DNA from: Sitta carolinensis
Taxonomy: Eukaryota > Chordata > Aves > Passeriformes > Sittidae
DNA length: 64,000 bases
NCBI GenBank assembly: GCA_032173965.1
Contig: CM063283.1
Coordinates: 82,152,743-82,216,742 of the forward strand
Direction of reading: 5' to 3'
The notes under the pieces are model-generated. The model made no database searches, was not told the DNA's origin, and worked only from the letters and a program-made list of their open reading frames with translations. Positions within the stretch are counted from its first letter, which is position 1. Each line of letters begins with the position of its first letter. The translations under genes were made by a program, and so were the position numbers. This document shows, piece after piece, positions 61,823 to 64,000 of this stretch.

Positions 61823-63539
61823 GAGAGAGAGAGGAATAAAAGGGAGGGAGGGGGGAAGAGGAAAACATGAAAATAGGTATCTACATTCTGTAAATGGGTT
61901 GCAGAAATGAGAGTCGAAGAAGACTTAATTGATTTTAAGGACATCCTATGCATGGCAACACTGTGAGTAAAAATGGACCCAGAGCTAACCAAATAACTGA
62001 GCTCCTGCAATTAAATGTATCGCTGTCAAGAGGAAAGGAAAATGAGTGTTCAATAAAAAAGGTAACGAATAAAAAGCCGGAGATGTGCATTTGTTGTAAT
62101 CATTGGAAATTCTACCTGATTTTCTTTTTAGCTAATTTCTTTTAATTAAACGGTGAAAATAATCGGCGAAACAAAAATGCTGTTTTAAAAGTGTTGCCTG
62201 TTCTGGCTGGCGGTGGGTGGGTGGGTGCACGGAGGGGGACGTGTGCTGCAGCCAAACAAGTTTCGAGGTGCCTCGGAGATACGTGTCGGTGTGTTCGGAG
62301 GATTCGGAGTGGGTTGTTTGGCTGGGGGGTATCCGTAGGTAGGGAATCTTTCCAGATGCGTGTGAACATTGCAGGATGCGTCTCCTTGTTTATTGTTATT
62401 ATGTTGTCTGAAGATACTGTAGGGGGAGATTAAAATCTAAAATGTTTCTCTGGATATCGAGCTATCCTGCTGTATTCAGCAGAGGGGTAATTTGTTAACA
62501 CGGGAGTGTGTACACGACAAATAGAGCGTTAAACCTTTTTTTTTTTTTTTTTTTTTTTTTATTATTATTTTCTTTCTCTTTTTTTCTTTTTTTTTTTTTC
62601 CCCAACGAAACATATCCTGCTGGATTTAACATAGAACTGGCAATAATTTCCCCACCTTATTCTTGGTAGGCTGCAGTTATTTTTATTGTACTTCTGGAAT
62701 AATTATTATTCTGTGCGCTTGAATAGCTGCCTGAAATTCGTCTCCAGATAACAGCGCCGGCATTTCCAGCGCCTCTCCGCACCGTTTGATCCCCATGCGG
62801 AGTCAACTTCCCAGCTATTTATTTCTGTCTCTTCTCCTCGGGCTTTAACGCGAAGGGTTATTCGGTATTTGGAGGAATTTTGTATTCTGGTCGTTTGGCT
62901 TTTTACGTCCCTCTCGTTCCCTCGCCTCGAGTTTGAGATAATCAGAGCCCATCATCACGCCACTCTCTGCTCTGAACCGCAACCAAAGCAGGCTCCTCGT
63001 TGGAGCAAGGGACCATTGTTTCTTTTCCGGGGGAGTGTGGGACTGTTCTGAAAATTAGCAGAACATTAAAACACTAAAAATACGTTTAATTAATCTAAGG
63101 ATGTCCTCAGCACCAGAGTTAACACTTCCACAGGAGGAGGGAAAAAAATAATAATCGAGGAAGCAATTAATAAAGGGCTTTAAAAAAAAATCAATCTCCC
63201 CCTGTGCGAATTTAAAATGATTATCTAGGGGACAAGGATTGATCATTTGATCTCGGCACTGCGGATATCCCTGACATTTATTATATTGTCGTGTCTCGGT
63301 GGCATCCTTCCTCCAGAGTTCGTTTAACAAGTGAGGGAGCGGAGGAAGCCTTACAACTTAACAAACAGGTCTTGTCATCGCAAACGCCAATCAAATCCGA
63401 GGCTCTAATGTATATCACACGGCACCACATAAATAATAAAGGCAAACGATAGACGGGGAAGTAACGTATGGCTGAGGAAAGATCCCGGCACGACACACTG
63501 CTTGTGCCTCTCTCATGCAGTCTGCGAGTGTAAGGCTCG
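61549..63539. other. Upstream flank of SHOX P2, with candidate conserved sequence
   Basis: Non-coding. It holds the purine tract described separately, a long T/C-rich run (about 62.54-62.60 kb), and from about 62.6 to 63.5 kb non-repetitive AT-rich sequence with clustered homeodomain-type and TALE-like motifs (for example ATTGATCATTTGATC at about 63.24 kb and CATAAATAATAAAGG at about 63.43 kb). This could be an enhancer or an upstream-promoter conserved element. Confidence 0.5.
61732..61865. repeat. GA-rich polypurine microsatellite upstream of SHOX P2
   Basis: The plus strand is uninterrupted purine from 61732 to 61836 (105 nt, mostly GA dinucleotides with G runs). After one T it continues as purine to 61865. 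It lies about 185 bp upstream of the TATA box. On the SHOX sense strand it is a CT-rich tract. Confidence 0.9.
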
Positions 63540-64000
63540 TAGAGGATTGCTGTACAGGCTGGTGCGTGTTGCGAGGGTGTCACGGACACGCGGGATACCG
63601 GCACTCATTCCCCCGTGGGAGAGGCTCCGTACCGCGGCTGAGGCACCGCCGCGGAAACTTTCCGTATCCCTCGTCTCGAACGGCACCGATCCCCACCATG
63701 CCCAGTCCCTCTCTGCCTCCCTCGCAGCAAGCAGCAATCAAGGATAAATATTTACTGACTCCGTTTCCCCAGCGCCGGAGAGGCACGGCGCGTGTCGGCT
63801 TCCCCGAGCTGCCGGAGTTTGCACCAAGTCGGCCGGATCCCCTCTTTCCTCCCTCTCGCCCCCGTCCCGCTCTCCTCCCCGCAGCTCCCCCCTGCGCCCA
63901 GCCCCACGCCTGCAGCCCCCGCGAGCTGCGGGACCACGCTCGTCCCGGAGCCCCCCGGGCGCCTCCTGCCACTGCCGGGGCTCCTGCCCCGAGGACAGGG
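63540..64000. promoter_or_regulatory. GC-rich, CpG-rich block at window end, possible distal SHOX promoter or exon 1 region
   Basis: From about 63.54 kb to the window edge the sequence turns strongly GC- and CpG-rich, unlike the AT-rich DNA before it. It lies 2.1-2.6 kb upstream of the SHOX start codon, where a distal promoter with non-coding exon 1 would be plausible. No exon can be defined from sequence alone. Open frames here are by-products of GC content. Confidence 0.35.

Noticed and set aside
61671..62010. Ser-Leu repeat peptides
   Set aside because: Translation of the GA/CT purine tract.

Overview
The window looks like bird genomic DNA, probably from a passerine. It carries two chicken-repeat-1 (CR1) LINE pieces ending in the typical ATTCTATGATTCTATG-like 3' end, avian-type LTRs, and a complete, intact SHOX homeobox gene. 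It contains one protein-coding gene. The rest is non-coding DNA with retroelements of very different ages.

Layout. From 1 to about 50.8 kb lies a gene-poor stretch that is downstream of SHOX, because SHOX is on the minus strand. It holds, in order: a CR1 fragment (13.1-13.3 kb); a 0.93-kb LTR-like repeat (13.47-14.40 kb); a GT/TA microsatellite split by a young endogenous retrovirus (16.03-18.91 kb) with both LTRs, primer binding site, polypurine tract, broken RNase H and an open integrase; a heavily decayed Ty3/gypsy-like retrotransposon on the minus strand (about 23.0-26.9 kb) with a second copy of the 0.95-kb LTR nested in its integrase; a longer CR1 3' end (38.3-39.2 kb); faint MIR-like SINE relics; and a 55-bp tandem duplication. 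I saw no other credible gene there; the many short open frames show no family resemblance.

From about 50.8 to 61.55 kb is SHOX. Five coding exons (274, 209, 58, 89 and 246 nt) join in phase into a 291-codon protein, with consensus splice sites throughout, a homeodomain split between exons 3 and 4, and a C-terminal OAR motif. A canonical TATA box (TATAAATAG) lies about 150 bp before the start codon, with a 105-nt pure purine tract further upstream. Introns 2 and 3 and the region upstream of the promoter contain AT-rich, TAAT-rich stretches that look like conserved developmental enhancers. The GC-rich end of the window (63.5-64.0 kb) may be a CpG island belonging to the distal SHOX promoter and exon 1.

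The most notable observation is in the retrovirus. Its two LTRs differ at 12 positions, and every one is G in the 3' LTR and A in the 5' LTR on the window's plus strand, nearly all followed by G or A. Three in-frame TAG codons in the adjacent RNase H frame fit G-to-A change on the opposite strand. Together these look like the trace of a single-strand cytidine deaminase (APOBEC/AID family) acting during reverse transcription. The second notable observation is the Ty3/gypsy fossil, an element class that is scarce in birds.
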